In this document: positions 15,068 through 23,925 of the stretch, piece after piece
Layout of the letters: every line of letters begins with the position of its first letter
How positions within the stretch are numbered: the stretch's first letter is position 1
Assembly (NCBI GenBank): GCA_000024525.1
Contig: CP001769.1
Span: forward strand, 3,939,001-4,003,000
Source of the DNA: Spirosoma linguale DSM 74
Lineage (GTDB): Bacteria; Bacteroidota; Bacteroidia; Cytophagales; Spirosomataceae
DNA: 64,000 nt
Direction: 5' to 3'
Program-made: the position numbers and the translations under genes
Notes under the pieces: model-generated
What the model was told of the DNA's origin: nothing
The model's input: only the letters and a program-made list of their open reading frames with translations
Database searches by the model: none

Positions 15068-16276
15068 ATGAAACTTCCTTTACTCCTGGTTACGTGTCTG
15101 TTAACGTACACAGCCTGGGCGCAAACCGATGTACAGAAGCGCTACCAGACGCGGCTCATCATGGCCGAAGACGGCAGCACGATAGACCTCGATGCCGGTA
15201 CGTTCACCTTTACCGGAAGCCTATCACTGGAAGATAAAAAGCGAATCGTAATCCGGGGAAAAGGCATCGACAAAACCATACTCAGTTTTAAGGGGCAGAC
15301 GGACGGTGCAGAAGGGTTTCGGGTGTCCAATGCGGAGAATATCGTTATTGAAAATCTGACTATTCAGGATTCGAAAGGCGATGGCATCAAGACCATGAAC
15401 GTGAAGGGCATCACCTTCCGCAATGTAAAAGTGGAATGGACAGGCCCACCCAAAGCCGAAAATGGCGGCTACGGCCTGTATCCGGTACAGTGCGACAATG
15501 TGCTCATCGACGGTTGTACCGCCATTGGTGCTTCCGACGCCGGTATTTACGTTGGGCAGTCGCGCGGTATTGTCGTCAAAAACAGCAAAGCCTACCATAA
15601 CGTAGCCGGTATCGAGATTGAAAACTCCCGCAATGCCGATGTTTTCGATAACGAAGCATACGAAAATACGGGCGGCATTCTGGTTTTCGACCTGCCTGAT
15701 CTGGTCCAGAAACAGGGCGGTAATGTGCGGGTGTTCAATAACCACATCCACGACAATAACTTTCCGAATTTTGCGCCGGAAGGCAATATCGTAGCCAGTG
15801 TATCGGATGGTACGGGGCTGCTGATTCTGGCCGCCAATAACGTTGAGGTGTTCAACAACCGCTTTCTCCGCAATCAGACCATTGGCACCGGCATCATCAG
15901 TTACCTAATTACCGAACGGCCCATCACCGACAAGGGCTATTACCCATTTTCGACGGCTATTTCCATTCACGATAACGTATACGAGCGCAACCCCGGTCCC
16001 GCCAGTTCGCGGGGGCGATACGGCAAAATATTCGATGCTATCTTAAAGGCCGGTCAGCCCGTTCCGCACATTTTGTACGACGGCATTGCCGACCCTGCCA
16101 CCTTCGATAAAGATGGTAAACCACTGGCCGACAAACGTATCTGTATCCGAAACAACCGGAACCAGAGTGTCGTAAATCTCGACGCTGGGCGTGAATTTAA
16201 AAACGTTTCTTTCAGCCCAACGCCTTTTGATTGTCAGTTAACTCCCTTAAAAATAACCGCTGGCAACGGCCGCTAA
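15068..16276 (+). CDS. Parallel beta-helix repeat protein (TIGR03805-like)
   Basis: A 402-residue exported protein with signal peptide MKLPLLLVTCLLTYTAWAQ. From about residue 35 it is a right-handed parallel beta-helix with NosD-like coils. Repeated strands such as NIVIENLTIQDS, GITFRNVKVEWTG, NVLIDGCTAIGA and GIVVKNSKAYHN are visible. It is followed after 4 bp by the diheme cytochrome gene. These two families are known to occur side by side in proteobacteria and Bacteroidota, so a shared periplasmic role is expected, but the substrate is not known. The beta-helix suggests polysaccharide binding or lyase-like activity. Confidence 0.82.
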   Translation: MKLPLLLVTCLLTYTAWAQTDVQKRYQTRLIMAEDGSTIDLDAGTFTFTGSLSLEDKKRIVIRGKGIDKTILSFKGQTDGAEGFRVSNAENIVIENLTIQDSKGDGIKTMNVKGITFRNVKVEWTGPPKAENGGYGLYPVQCDNVLIDGCTAIGASDAGIYVGQSRGIVVKNSKAYHNVAGIEIENSRNADVFDNEAYENTGGILVFDLPDLVQKQGGNVRVFNNHIHDNNFPNFAPEGNIVASVSDGTGLLILAANNVEVFNNRFLRNQTIGTGIISYLITERPITDKGYYPFSTAISIHDNVYERNPGPASSRGRYGKIFDAILKAGQPVPHILYDGIADPATFDKDGKPLADKRICIRNNRNQSVVNLDAGREFKNVSFSPTPFDCQLTPLKITAGNGR

Positions 16277-16280
16277 CGGT

Positions 16281-17318
16281 ATGCGAACGTACCTGATCTG
16301 GTCGCTTCTACTCCTGACCGCCTGGCTAACACTGGCTAGCTGGCGGACGGACGCGATCCCTGAAAAATTATCGGACTACGGCTTTTTTACCGGTAATCCG
16401 GCCGCGCAGAAACCGGCACCGGGGGTAGTGCCCTACTCGCTAAACACGCCCCTGTTTTCGGATTATGCTGAAAAGTTGCGGTTCGTCAAACTGCCCGCTG
16501 GTGGGTCGGTGGCGTATAATGATTCCAGTGTGCTGAACTTCCCGCAGGGTACTACCCTCATCAAAACATTCTATTACCCCCTCGATTTCCGGGAACCGGC
16601 CAAAGGGCGACGCCTGATGGAAACCCGGCTGCTGGTTCATCAGGCCAACGGCTGGAAAGCCTTCGAATACGTCTGGAATGACGAACAGACCGACGCCTTT
16701 CTGGAGGTTGCCGGTGATACCAAAACAGTTAGCTATGTGGATGCCGGTGGACAAACCCGCCAGCACGCCTACACCATCCCGAACCTGAACCAATGTAAAG
16801 GCTGTCATAACCGTAACGAAGTCATGACGCCCATCGGCCCGTCTATCCGGCAGTTGAACGGTGATCTGGCATATGCCGCTACGGGTACTGAAAACCAGCT
16901 CACGTACTGGCAGAAATCAGGGATGCTCACCGGCTTACCTTCACTGGCCAGTTGTCCCAAAGCACCCGTCTGGAACGACCCGAAAACGGGCTCCCTTAAC
17001 GACCGGGCGCGTATCTGGCTCGATATCAACTGTGCCCATTGCCACAATCCGAAAGGCCCGGCCATGACTTCGGGCCTGAACCTGAGCCTCACCGAAACCG
17101 ACCCCACCGCGCTGGGTATTCAGAAAACACCCGTTGCCGCTGGTCGTGGCTCGGGCGGGCACCCGTATGATATTGTACCCGGCAAACCCGAAGAATCCAT
17201 CCTGATCTACCGGCTCACCTCCACCGATCCCGGTGTCATGATGCCCGAACTCGGCCGAAAAACAGCCCATTCCGAAAGCCTGGCTCTCCTGCGAGACTGG
17301 ATAAAAGCGATGAAATGA
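16281..17318 (+). CDS. SO2930-family diheme c-type cytochrome
   Basis: A 345-residue exported protein with an N-terminal hydrophobic signal (about residues 1-20). Two c-type heme sites are present: C172-K-G-C175-H176 and C251-A-H-C254-H255. The N-terminal SDYGFFTGNPAAQKPAPGVVPY, NTPLFSDYAEKLRF and PQGTTLIKTFYYP segments are typical of the SO2930/HNE_0200 family. It is co-transcribed with the beta-helix gene (4-bp gap). It probably moves electrons in the periplasm, but the donor and acceptor are unknown. Confidence 0.85.
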   Translation: MRTYLIWSLLLLTAWLTLASWRTDAIPEKLSDYGFFTGNPAAQKPAPGVVPYSLNTPLFSDYAEKLRFVKLPAGGSVAYNDSSVLNFPQGTTLIKTFYYPLDFREPAKGRRLMETRLLVHQANGWKAFEYVWNDEQTDAFLEVAGDTKTVSYVDAGGQTRQHAYTIPNLNQCKGCHNRNEVMTPIGPSIRQLNGDLAYAATGTENQLTYWQKSGMLTGLPSLASCPKAPVWNDPKTGSLNDRARIWLDINCAHCHNPKGPAMTSGLNLSLTETDPTALGIQKTPVAAGRGSGGHPYDIVPGKPEESILIYRLTSTDPGVMMPELGRKTAHSESLALLRDWIKAMK

Positions 17319-17350
17319 CGGGGAATAACGGTTATTTAGTAAGTTAGCGG

Positions 17351-17423
17351 GTGTCGGGGATTCGGTGTGGTCAAACGCCATATCTTGGAGATATGGCGTT
17401 TGACCACACCGAATCCCCGACAC
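17351..17423. repeat. 35-bp perfect inverted repeat
   Basis: Arms 17351-17385 and 17389-17423 are perfectly complementary over 35 bp with a TGG loop. The inner CAAACGCCAT/ATGGCGTTTG is shared with 14946-15027. It sits between two plus-strand genes, 32 bp after the cytochrome stop and 33 bp before the serine hydrolase start. Confidence 0.75.
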
Positions 17424-17456
17424 TAAATCATAGCAATACAGCCTCAATTTAAATTC

Positions 17457-19031
17457 ATGAAATACCTTCTTCCTGCTTTTCTGCTGGCGGCTTCGTCTGC
17501 ATTGGCCCAGCAAGCACCATCGGGTCGTACCGTAGCCCATGTCGCAACCTATCAGCCGCCCACGTTTACGGATACCGACCGGCTCAAAAAGCTGGAACCG
17601 GCTTTCCCCATCGTCGAAAAACTTTTCCGCGATATTGCCGAAAAACGGCACATTCCGGGAATGGCTTACGGCATTGTGCTCGATGGCAAACTGGTTTATT
17701 CGGGTGGGGTGGGCTATGCCAATGTCGATAAAAAGATAGCCGCAACGCCTAAATCCCTGTTTCGGATTGCCTCGATGACCAAAAGCCTGACCTCGATGGC
17801 GGTACTAAAACTCCGCGACGAAGGTAAACTCCGGCTCGACGACCCCGCCGAAACCTACATTCCAGAACTGAAGTCGCACAAGTACCTCACCGCCGACGCC
17901 CCCAAAATTCTGGTCCGTAACCTGCTCACTCACTCGGCCGGTTTTCCCGAAGACAACCCCTGGGGCGACCGTCAGCTGGCTGACTCTGACGATGACCTGA
18001 CGAAGCTCATCAAAGGCGGTATCTCGAACGCCAACGTACCGGCTTTCGCCTACGAATACAGTAACCTCGCCTTCGCCATGCTGGGCCGGATTATCAGCAC
18101 TGTATCGGGCAAACCCTACCAGCAATACATCACCGAAACCATCCTGAAACCGCTGGGCATGAACGACACCCAATGGGAGTACGCCAACGTCCCGGCCGAC
18201 AAACTCGCGCTGGGGTATCGCTGGCAGGAAGATGGATCGGGAACGGGCAAGTGGCTCGAAGAACCCCTGCTACACGACGGCTCCCACGGCGCGATGGGTG
18301 GCCTGATTACATCCATCGAAGATTTCAGCAAATACGTAGCCATTCACGAAGCCGCCTGGCCACCCCGCAATGATGTCGATAATGGGCCGATAAAACGAAG
18401 CTCGATCCGGGAAATGCAGCAGCCCTGGACATTTTCGGGTCTGGCTGCTCAGGCAAAAAACTCGGCGGGACAGGTGTGCCCCGTAACAAGTGGCTATGGC
18501 TACGGGCTGGGGTGGAATAAGAACTGTGCCGGTCTGGTGGGCGTTGGCCACAGTGGCGGGTTACCCGGTTTCGGTAGTCAGTGGCGCATTCTGCCGGAGT
18601 ATGGCATTGGGGTTATTTCGTACGGCAACGTAACTTATGCCGGATTGGGAGGTGTCAACATCGCCGTGCTCGACACGCTGGTTGCGCTGGCTAAACTACA
18701 GCCCCGCCAGTTGCCCGTTTCGCCTATTCTGGCCCAGCGCAAAGCCGAACTGCTAAAGCTCCTGCCCGACTGGACAAACGCGGAACGGAGCGGTATTTTT
18801 GCGGAGAATTTCTTCCCGGATAAGTCGGTCGCCATCCGCCGGAAAACCGTACAGGATCTATACGCCAAAGCCGGTACAATAAAGCGCGTTGGCGAGCTGA
18901 TTCCGGAAAATCAGTTACGCGGGCATTTTGTGATGGAGGGCGAAAAAGCCAGCATCGACGTATTTTTTACCCTAACCCCCGAAAACCCCGCCCTGATTCA
19001 GCAACTGGACTTCCGCGAGGTGAACAACTAG
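17457..19031 (+). CDS. Secreted class C beta-lactamase-fold serine hydrolase
   Basis: A 524-residue exported protein (signal peptide to about residue 18, SSALAQ). The active-site motifs of the beta-lactamase/penicillin-binding superfamily are all present: S106-M-T-K109, Y201-S-N203 and H365-S-G367 (the KTG equivalent). After about residue 400 comes an extra domain of about 120 residues. Such proteins are esterases, D-amino-acid peptidases or cell-wall enzymes more often than true beta-lactamases. The GNAT gene starts 7 bp after the stop, suggesting co-transcription. Confidence 0.85.
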   Translation: MKYLLPAFLLAASSALAQQAPSGRTVAHVATYQPPTFTDTDRLKKLEPAFPIVEKLFRDIAEKRHIPGMAYGIVLDGKLVYSGGVGYANVDKKIAATPKSLFRIASMTKSLTSMAVLKLRDEGKLRLDDPAETYIPELKSHKYLTADAPKILVRNLLTHSAGFPEDNPWGDRQLADSDDDLTKLIKGGISNANVPAFAYEYSNLAFAMLGRIISTVSGKPYQQYITETILKPLGMNDTQWEYANVPADKLALGYRWQEDGSGTGKWLEEPLLHDGSHGAMGGLITSIEDFSKYVAIHEAAWPPRNDVDNGPIKRSSIREMQQPWTFSGLAAQAKNSAGQVCPVTSGYGYGLGWNKNCAGLVGVGHSGGLPGFGSQWRILPEYGIGVISYGNVTYAGLGGVNIAVLDTLVALAKLQPRQLPVSPILAQRKAELLKLLPDWTNAERSGIFAENFFPDKSVAIRRKTVQDLYAKAGTIKRVGELIPENQLRGHFVMEGEKASIDVFFTLTPENPALIQQLDFREVNN

Positions 19032-19038
19032 TTTTTAC

Positions 19039-19554
19039 ATGACCACATTTACTATATCAGCTGCCACAGGGCAGGACATTCCAGCACTGAACCAACTGGT
19101 TAATAGCGCTTACCGGGGCGACAGTTCCCGCAAAGGCTGGACTACCGAGGCCGATCTGCTCGACGGTATCCGAACCAGCGAAGAGTCTTTGCAGGCCATT
19201 TTCGCCAACCCGAACGCGCAGATCTTAAAATACGAAGAGGAAGACCAGTTGCTGGGATGCGTTTACCTCGAACAAAAAGGAAATGACCTGTATTTAGGGA
19301 TGCTTACCGTTTCGCCCGACGCGCAGGGCAGCGGCATTGGCAAGCAGTTACTGAGGGCCGCCGAGGACCTGGCAATCGCCAGAAAGTGCCGGGCCATTAC
19401 CATGACGGTCATTACCCAGCGGCACGAGTTGATTGCCTGGTACGAACGGCGCGGCTACCGACCAACCGGCGAAACCCAGCCCTTTCCCGACGACCCGCGT
19501 TTCGGCATCCCCAAACAACCCCTTGCCTTTATCGTTATGGAAAAGGAATTGTAG
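19039..19554 (+). CDS. GNAT-family N-acetyltransferase
   Basis: A 171-residue acetyltransferase. The acetyl-CoA-binding motif A is visible as LTVSPDAQGSGIGKQLLRAAEDLA (the Q/RxxGxG loop at QGSGIG), and motif B as WYERRGYRPTGE. The protein acts in the cytoplasm on an unknown amine substrate. It begins 7 bp after the serine hydrolase and is probably in the same transcript. Confidence 0.85.
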   Translation: MTTFTISAATGQDIPALNQLVNSAYRGDSSRKGWTTEADLLDGIRTSEESLQAIFANPNAQILKYEEEDQLLGCVYLEQKGNDLYLGMLTVSPDAQGSGIGKQLLRAAEDLAIARKCRAITMTVITQRHELIAWYERRGYRPTGETQPFPDDPRFGIPKQPLAFIVMEKEL

Positions 19555-19727
19555 ACTTAGATAGCATTCTATGCTACAACATGCGGGATTTTCGAAGAGC
19601 TTCATTCACAGAGCCATTGAGGGGAAAAGGCATTCTTATTCGGTTTTGCCAGTAAACCCTTTTTGCGTTTGCCGATTTAACTCTATAATTTCACCACAGT
19701 AAACCATAACACGATACCTCAAGCCAT

Positions 19728-20108
19728 ATGTCAGCTTCCAAACGCGTCCTGATTGCCGAAGATAGCTCCGTTATCCAGAATCTGGCCCGCAAAATTCTTG
19801 AATTCCAGAACTACGACATCACGGCCGTAAAAAACGGTGAACAAGTGCTGCAAATTTTGGAGAAAGAAGATTTCAGTATCCTTCTTCTTGACATCAACAT
19901 GCCGCTGATGGATGGTATGGAATGTGTTCGGCGTGTTCGGGCGCTCCCCGAAAAAGAAAAAGCCGCCGTGCCTATCGTGGCCATCACCGGCAACGCCAAA
20001 AACTATACTGAAGAAGAATTCAAAACTGCCGGTTTCAACGACGTACTGGTAAAACCCCTCAACTTCGACCGCCTGGTAGAAGTCGTAAATCAACTGACGG
20101 ATAAATAG
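19728..20108 (+). CDS. Stand-alone response regulator receiver (CheY-like)
   Basis: A 126-residue single receiver domain with no output domain. The acidic pair is E11/D12, the phospho-acceptor is D55 (LLLDINMP), and the switch residues are T87 (AITGN) and K109 (LVKPLNF). No histidine kinase lies next to it. Single-domain receivers can act as phosphate relays or bind a target directly; the partner is unknown. Confidence 0.9.
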   Translation: MSASKRVLIAEDSSVIQNLARKILEFQNYDITAVKNGEQVLQILEKEDFSILLLDINMPLMDGMECVRRVRALPEKEKAAVPIVAITGNAKNYTEEEFKTAGFNDVLVKPLNFDRLVEVVNQLTDK

Positions 20109-20114
20109 AAATGG

Positions 20115-20240
20115 AGGAGTTAGGAGTTAGGAGCGAGAAGTGAGGAGGGCTGACCGCACCGCAGCCGCGGACGGTCGGCGGACCGGCGTCTGTCTTGCCC
20201 CCGGAGGCTCCTCACTTCTCGCTCCTAACTCCTAACTCCT
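20115..20240. repeat. 33-bp perfect inverted repeat ending at a start codon
   Basis: Arms 20115-20147 and 20208-20240 are perfectly complementary over 33 bp. The arms are themselves built of AGGAGTT repeats. The 60-bp loop is G/C-rich. The right arm ends at 20240, directly before the ATG at 20241, so the messenger's 5' leader would be locked in a stem. Confidence 0.75.
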
Positions 20241-21002
20241 ATGATTATTACCCTACTCGGTACGGGAACATCGTCGGGGGTACCGCTTATTGGCTGTACC
20301 TGCGATGTGTGCCGTTCGGTTGACTTTCGGGATAAACGACTCCGCACCTCCGTTCACATTGCTGTAGACGGGCGTAGTTTCGTTATCGACACCGGACCCG
20401 ATTTCCGGCAGCAGGTCCTTCGGCTCAATCTGCAACAACTCGACGCCGTTCTGTTCACCCACGAACACAAAGACCACACCGCAGGGCTCGATGAAATCCG
20501 GGCGTATAATTTCCGGTCGGGAAAAGATATTCCCGTGTATGGCCGCCCCACCGTTCTGGCGCAGTTGCAGCGTGAGTTCGCCTATGTTTTTGCCGAGAAT
20601 AAATACCCAGGAACGCCCCACGTTCAATTGCATGACCTGACCAACGAGCCGTTCGAGGTACTGGGCATTCGGTTCACCCCTATCGAGGTAATGCACCATA
20701 AACTCCCCGTTTATGGCTTTCGAATCGGTGATTTCACGTACCTCACCGACCTGAATTATATTTCCGACGAAGAGCTGAAAAAAGTATACGGCACGAAGGT
20801 CCTCGTTCTGGACGCTCTCCAGTTGAAACCTCATATTTCACATTTCACGCTCGACGAGGCAGTCGCTCTGGCCAAACGGGTTAATGCCGACCGAACCTAC
20901 TTCGTACACATCAGCCATAAACTGGGTTTGCACCGGGATGTGGAGAAGGAACTGCCAGCCAATATCCGGCTTGGTTACGATGGGTTACAGATTAGCCTGT
21001 AG
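20241..21002 (+). CDS. PhnP-like metallo-beta-lactamase-fold hydrolase
   Basis: A 253-residue cytoplasmic MBL-fold protein. It begins IITLLGTGTSSGVPLIGCTCDVC, the usual PhnP/YcbX-type start with a Cys cluster (C19, C21, C24) that often binds structural zinc. The metal site follows as H74-E-H76-K-D78-H79 (FTHEHKDHTAGLDE), with later His residues in VMHHKLPVYGFR and VHISHKLG. Related proteins are cyclic phosphodiesterases. There is no phosphonate operon nearby, so the natural substrate is open. The upstream leader is an inverted repeat that reaches the start codon. Confidence 0.87.
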   Translation: MIITLLGTGTSSGVPLIGCTCDVCRSVDFRDKRLRTSVHIAVDGRSFVIDTGPDFRQQVLRLNLQQLDAVLFTHEHKDHTAGLDEIRAYNFRSGKDIPVYGRPTVLAQLQREFAYVFAENKYPGTPHVQLHDLTNEPFEVLGIRFTPIEVMHHKLPVYGFRIGDFTYLTDLNYISDEELKKVYGTKVLVLDALQLKPHISHFTLDEAVALAKRVNADRTYFVHISHKLGLHRDVEKELPANIRLGYDGLQISL

Positions 21003-21131
21003 TCTGGGTCAGAGCCTGGCCTGGGCATTTCCCTAACAGATAGGCTAACCCAGCGCTTAGCCCAGACGGCCAGACAGAATCAAACCAATTCCGTCTACGC
21101 ATCGTTACGCCAGTAGATTTACACGCACACG

Positions 21132-22226
21132 ATGCTGACCGCCATAAAGCCCTCCCGTCCGTTTTCGAATACCCTACTGGATACGTTCCGACAGCAGGGC
21201 GATGCTCCCGCTGACTCGGCCATTGCGGCCGTCGTTGACGCCAGTGGCCCGGCGGGGTTACGGTCGCTAATGCCGTGGCTTGCCGACACCCGTGATTTCT
21301 CGACGGATAACCAGCACCCGGCCATCCAGACCTTCTTTGCCGAATACGGCGCTTTACCCGCCTGGGCCGACCCCGACCGGATGAAGCGTGGTATGGCATT
21401 TTTCAAGAAACATGCGCAGCAAATTGGACTGACGCTCGGCTTTTTCTCCCTACCCTACTCGTATCTGGGAGCCAACGGAGCGCAGGTCCTCTGGCTTACC
21501 GAACGCATTAAAAACGACACCGCCCGCCGATTGCAGGAAACCGGCGAGTGGGTGTTTGCCGTCAACAATGTCAAAGAGTGGCCTTTTAACACACAGGTAG
21601 TGGGCCAGAGCGAAGGAACAGCCATCCGCCGAACGCAGAAAATCCGGCTGATCCATGCTGGTGCCCGCTGGTTTTCACTGCACTCCGGTCGCTGGAATAT
21701 GGACTGGGGGTACCCGGTCAATCAGGAAGATATGGCCGGTACCAGCCTGTCTTTTTCTTACATTGTGTTGCAGGGATTACGAAAGGCGAAGGTGAGCATG
21801 ACCGAACAGGAAGAGGAAGATTACCTGCATCACATCAACGTGGTTGGCTACCTGAATGGCGTAGCGGAAGAACTTATTCCGGCGAACATGCGCGAAGCTT
21901 ATAACCTCGGCACCGCCATCGCCCGGCGGCAATTCGCGCCGTCCGAAGCGGGCGTTGGCCTGACCCGCTCGCTGTTGAATGCCATAGCCGCAGCGGCATC
22001 GTCCAGCCAGTTTACCCCCAACGGACCGGCTCAGCCCATGTCGGCCTCCAGACCAGGAACCATAGGTCCCGAAACCATCCGGAACCTCGCAGCCGGCGAA
22101 ATGCGTTTCTTCATGGGCGATGACTATGCCGACTGGCTCGGCATTCCCAATGTACCCGTTGAAAAGCGGGTAGCCGGGTTATTAAATCGCCTGCCTATTT
22201 TCCAACGACAGTTGTTGAACCTATAG
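21132..22226 (+). CDS. MpaB/rubber-oxygenase-like (DUF2236) protein
   Basis: A 364-residue protein of the ER-bound oxygenase MpaB / latex-clearing protein superfamily (DUF2236). Visible family features are the central ARWFSLHSGRWNMDWGYPVNQEDMAG region and the following helices with HHINVVGYLNGVAEELIPANMREA. Members bind a b-type heme or are assumed to; a catalytic role in oxygen-dependent cleavage is inferred from the family only. No signal peptide is evident. The mnmE gene follows 54 bp later on the same strand. Confidence 0.75.
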   Translation: MLTAIKPSRPFSNTLLDTFRQQGDAPADSAIAAVVDASGPAGLRSLMPWLADTRDFSTDNQHPAIQTFFAEYGALPAWADPDRMKRGMAFFKKHAQQIGLTLGFFSLPYSYLGANGAQVLWLTERIKNDTARRLQETGEWVFAVNNVKEWPFNTQVVGQSEGTAIRRTQKIRLIHAGARWFSLHSGRWNMDWGYPVNQEDMAGTSLSFSYIVLQGLRKAKVSMTEQEEEDYLHHINVVGYLNGVAEELIPANMREAYNLGTAIARRQFAPSEAGVGLTRSLLNAIAAAASSSQFTPNGPAQPMSASRPGTIGPETIRNLAAGEMRFFMGDDYADWLGIPNVPVEKRVAGLLNRLPIFQRQLLNL

Positions 22227-22280
22227 GGCCGTATGCTTTACTAAGCTACCCCTGCCGTTTATAAACCATACGCCACAAAC

Positions 22281-23657
22281 TTGTATCAATTAGAACCTAT
22301 TGCGGCCCTTGCTACAGCCCCTGGCATCGGTGCCATTGCCGTGGTCCGCGTATCGGGCGAAGGCGCTATCGAACTAACCAACCGGCTGTTCCGGGGGAAA
22401 GACCTGACACAGCAAACGAGCCATACTGCCCATTTCGGCACCCTTCGGAACGAAGATGGCAGCATCATTGATGAAGTACTGGCCACCGTTTTTCGGGCAC
22501 CGAAATCTTTCACGAAAGAAGATGTTGTTGAGATTTCGTGCCACGGCTCGGAGTTCATTATCCAGCAGATTCTGCGTCGGCTCATGCAGGAAGGCGTCCG
22601 ATTGGCCAGGCCGGGTGAGTTCACCCAACGGGCGTTTCTGAACGGCCAGTTCGACCTTGTACAAGCCGAAGCCGTGGCCGACCTGATTGCGTCGGATTCG
22701 GACGCCAGCCACCGGGCCGCTCTCACCCAGTTGCGGGGTGGTTTCTCGAAACAGCTCAAGGAACTCCGCCAGCAACTCATTGACTTTGTCGCACTGGTCG
22801 AGCTGGAACTGGATTTTGGTGAAGAAGACGTCGAATTCGCCCACCGCGACCGGCTACGTCAGCTCATGCTCGATATCCGCCGGGTGCTTCACCCATTAAT
22901 TGAATCGTTCTCAACAGGAAACGCCATTAAAAACGGTGTACCGACGGTTATTGTCGGCAAGCCCAACGCGGGCAAGTCGACGTTGCTCAATGCGCTACTG
23001 AATGAAGAGAAAGCCATCGTTTCCGACATCCCCGGCACCACCCGCGATGTTATCGAAGACGAACTATTCATTGATGGCATCCGCTTCCGGCTCATCGACA
23101 CGGCCGGGTTACGGCAGGCTACCGACCGCATCGAAGCTATCGGCATTGAGCGCACCCAGCAGAAGATGCGGGATGCGTCGCTGGTTGTTTATCTGTTCGA
23201 TGCGAAGAATGTGAAAGCTGACGAACTGCAAACAGCCGTTGATGAGGTACGGGCATCGCGTAAGCCGTATCTGCTTGTTGGTAATAAACTCGATGCCATT
23301 ACCGATACCACCCGCGAGTCGCTGGAAACGATGTTAGGTGAATCTGTCGTCTGGATTTCGGCGGCTAACCAAACGCATCTCGACGAGCTTAAAGCGGCTC
23401 TTTCAGCCCGTGTCCGCACCGATGCCGCCGTGCAAACGGGCAGTGCCGTGGTGACCAACAGCCGCCACTACAACCACCTCACCGGCACCGACGAAGCCCT
23501 CGCTCGCGCCATTCACGGCCTCGACACCAGCGTCACCCCCGACTGGCTGGCGATGGACTTACGGGTAGCCCTGCAACATCTGGGTGAGCTTACCGGAGAG
23601 ATCACAACGGACGATCTGCTGGATTCAATTTTCAGCAAGTTCTGTATCGGAAAGTAA
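22281..23657 (+). CDS. mnmE: tRNA uridine-5-carboxymethylaminomethyl modification GTPase MnmE
   Basis: A 458-residue MnmE/TrmE. It acts with MnmG to install the cmnm5/nm5 group on wobble U34 of several tRNAs. The N-terminal tetrahydrofolate-binding domain contains LATAPGIGAIAVVRVSG. The G domain has G1 VGKPNAGKST (226-235), G3 DTAG (273-276) and G4 NKLD (about 336). The C-terminal FCIGK (454-458) is the invariant cysteine motif. No in-frame ATG exists near the start, so I use the TTG at 22281. The last five codons plus stop form the 18-bp attL of the island, so integration preserves the coding sequence. Confidence 0.95.
   Translation: MYQLEPIAALATAPGIGAIAVVRVSGEGAIELTNRLFRGKDLTQQTSHTAHFGTLRNEDGSIIDEVLATVFRAPKSFTKEDVVEISCHGSEFIIQQILRRLMQEGVRLARPGEFTQRAFLNGQFDLVQAEAVADLIASDSDASHRAALTQLRGGFSKQLKELRQQLIDFVALVELELDFGEEDVEFAHRDRLRQLMLDIRRVLHPLIESFSTGNAIKNGVPTVIVGKPNAGKSTLLNALLNEEKAIVSDIPGTTRDVIEDELFIDGIRFRLIDTAGLRQATDRIEAIGIERTQQKMRDASLVVYLFDAKNVKADELQTAVDEVRASRKPYLLVGNKLDAITDTTRESLETMLGESVVWISAANQTHLDELKAALSARVRTDAAVQTGSAVVTNSRHYNHLTGTDEALARAIHGLDTSVTPDWLAMDLRVALQHLGELTGEITTDDLLDSIFSKFCIGK
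23640..23657. other. attL: 18-bp direct repeat at mnmE 3' end
   Basis: TTCTGTATCGGAAAGTAA encodes the last residues (FCIGK plus stop) of MnmE and is repeated exactly at 41483-41500. Bases on either side differ between copies, so 18 bp is the full length. This is the expected product of site-specific recombination by a tyrosine recombinase. Confidence 0.9.
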
Positions 23658-23702
23658 TACTTGCTTAACAAACCTTTCCCATCATACCGACAAATAGTAC
23701 TC

Positions 23703-23723
23703 AAAGCCCTAAAAATGGGCTTT
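23703..23723 (+). terminator. Intrinsic terminator just inside the island
   Basis: A 7-bp stem AAAGCCC/GGGCTTT (23703-23709 and 23717-23723) followed by a T-rich tail (TTGTGCTT). It lies 46 bp after the mnmE stop and probably replaces the native mnmE hairpin, which was pushed to 41508-41563. Confidence 0.65.
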
Positions 23724-23767
23724 TTGTGCTTATAACACTACTACTTTAGTGAGTGATATAACACGTA

Positions 23768-23792
23768 TATTGAGTCAATATTTGTACCTTTG
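23768..23792 (+). repeat. Left subterminal repeat of the island
   Basis: The sequence TATTGAGTCAATATTTGTAC continues as CTTTG. It is matched near the right end (41402-41424) by TATTGAGCATTATTTGTACC with the same CTTT continuation, differing by one substitution and one gap. Both copies are in the same orientation. They could be arm-type recombinase sites. The TACCTTTG part (23785-23792) also matches the Bacteroidota -7 promoter consensus TAnnTTTG. Confidence 0.5.
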
Positions 23793-23925
23793 CTGTACCT
23801 CATCACCGGACTTTCGATGTAAGTCCGTTTTTTAGGCGAAATTATGCAACATGCAGCACCATATAGCTATACCCAGCAACATAAAGCTACTTACTGCACC
23901 AATGAGGTGAAAATAACAGACTGGT

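Noticed and set aside
17457..19031. True class C beta-lactamase (resistance enzyme)
   Set aside because: It has the SxxK, YxN and HxG motifs, but the protein is about 140 residues longer than AmpC with an extra C-terminal domain, and it sits beside a GNAT gene. A generic serine hydrolase is the safer call.
23640..23665. tRNA gene as the integration target
   Set aside because: Many islands use tRNA genes, but no cloverleaf is found here; the 18-bp repeat is the coding end of mnmE.
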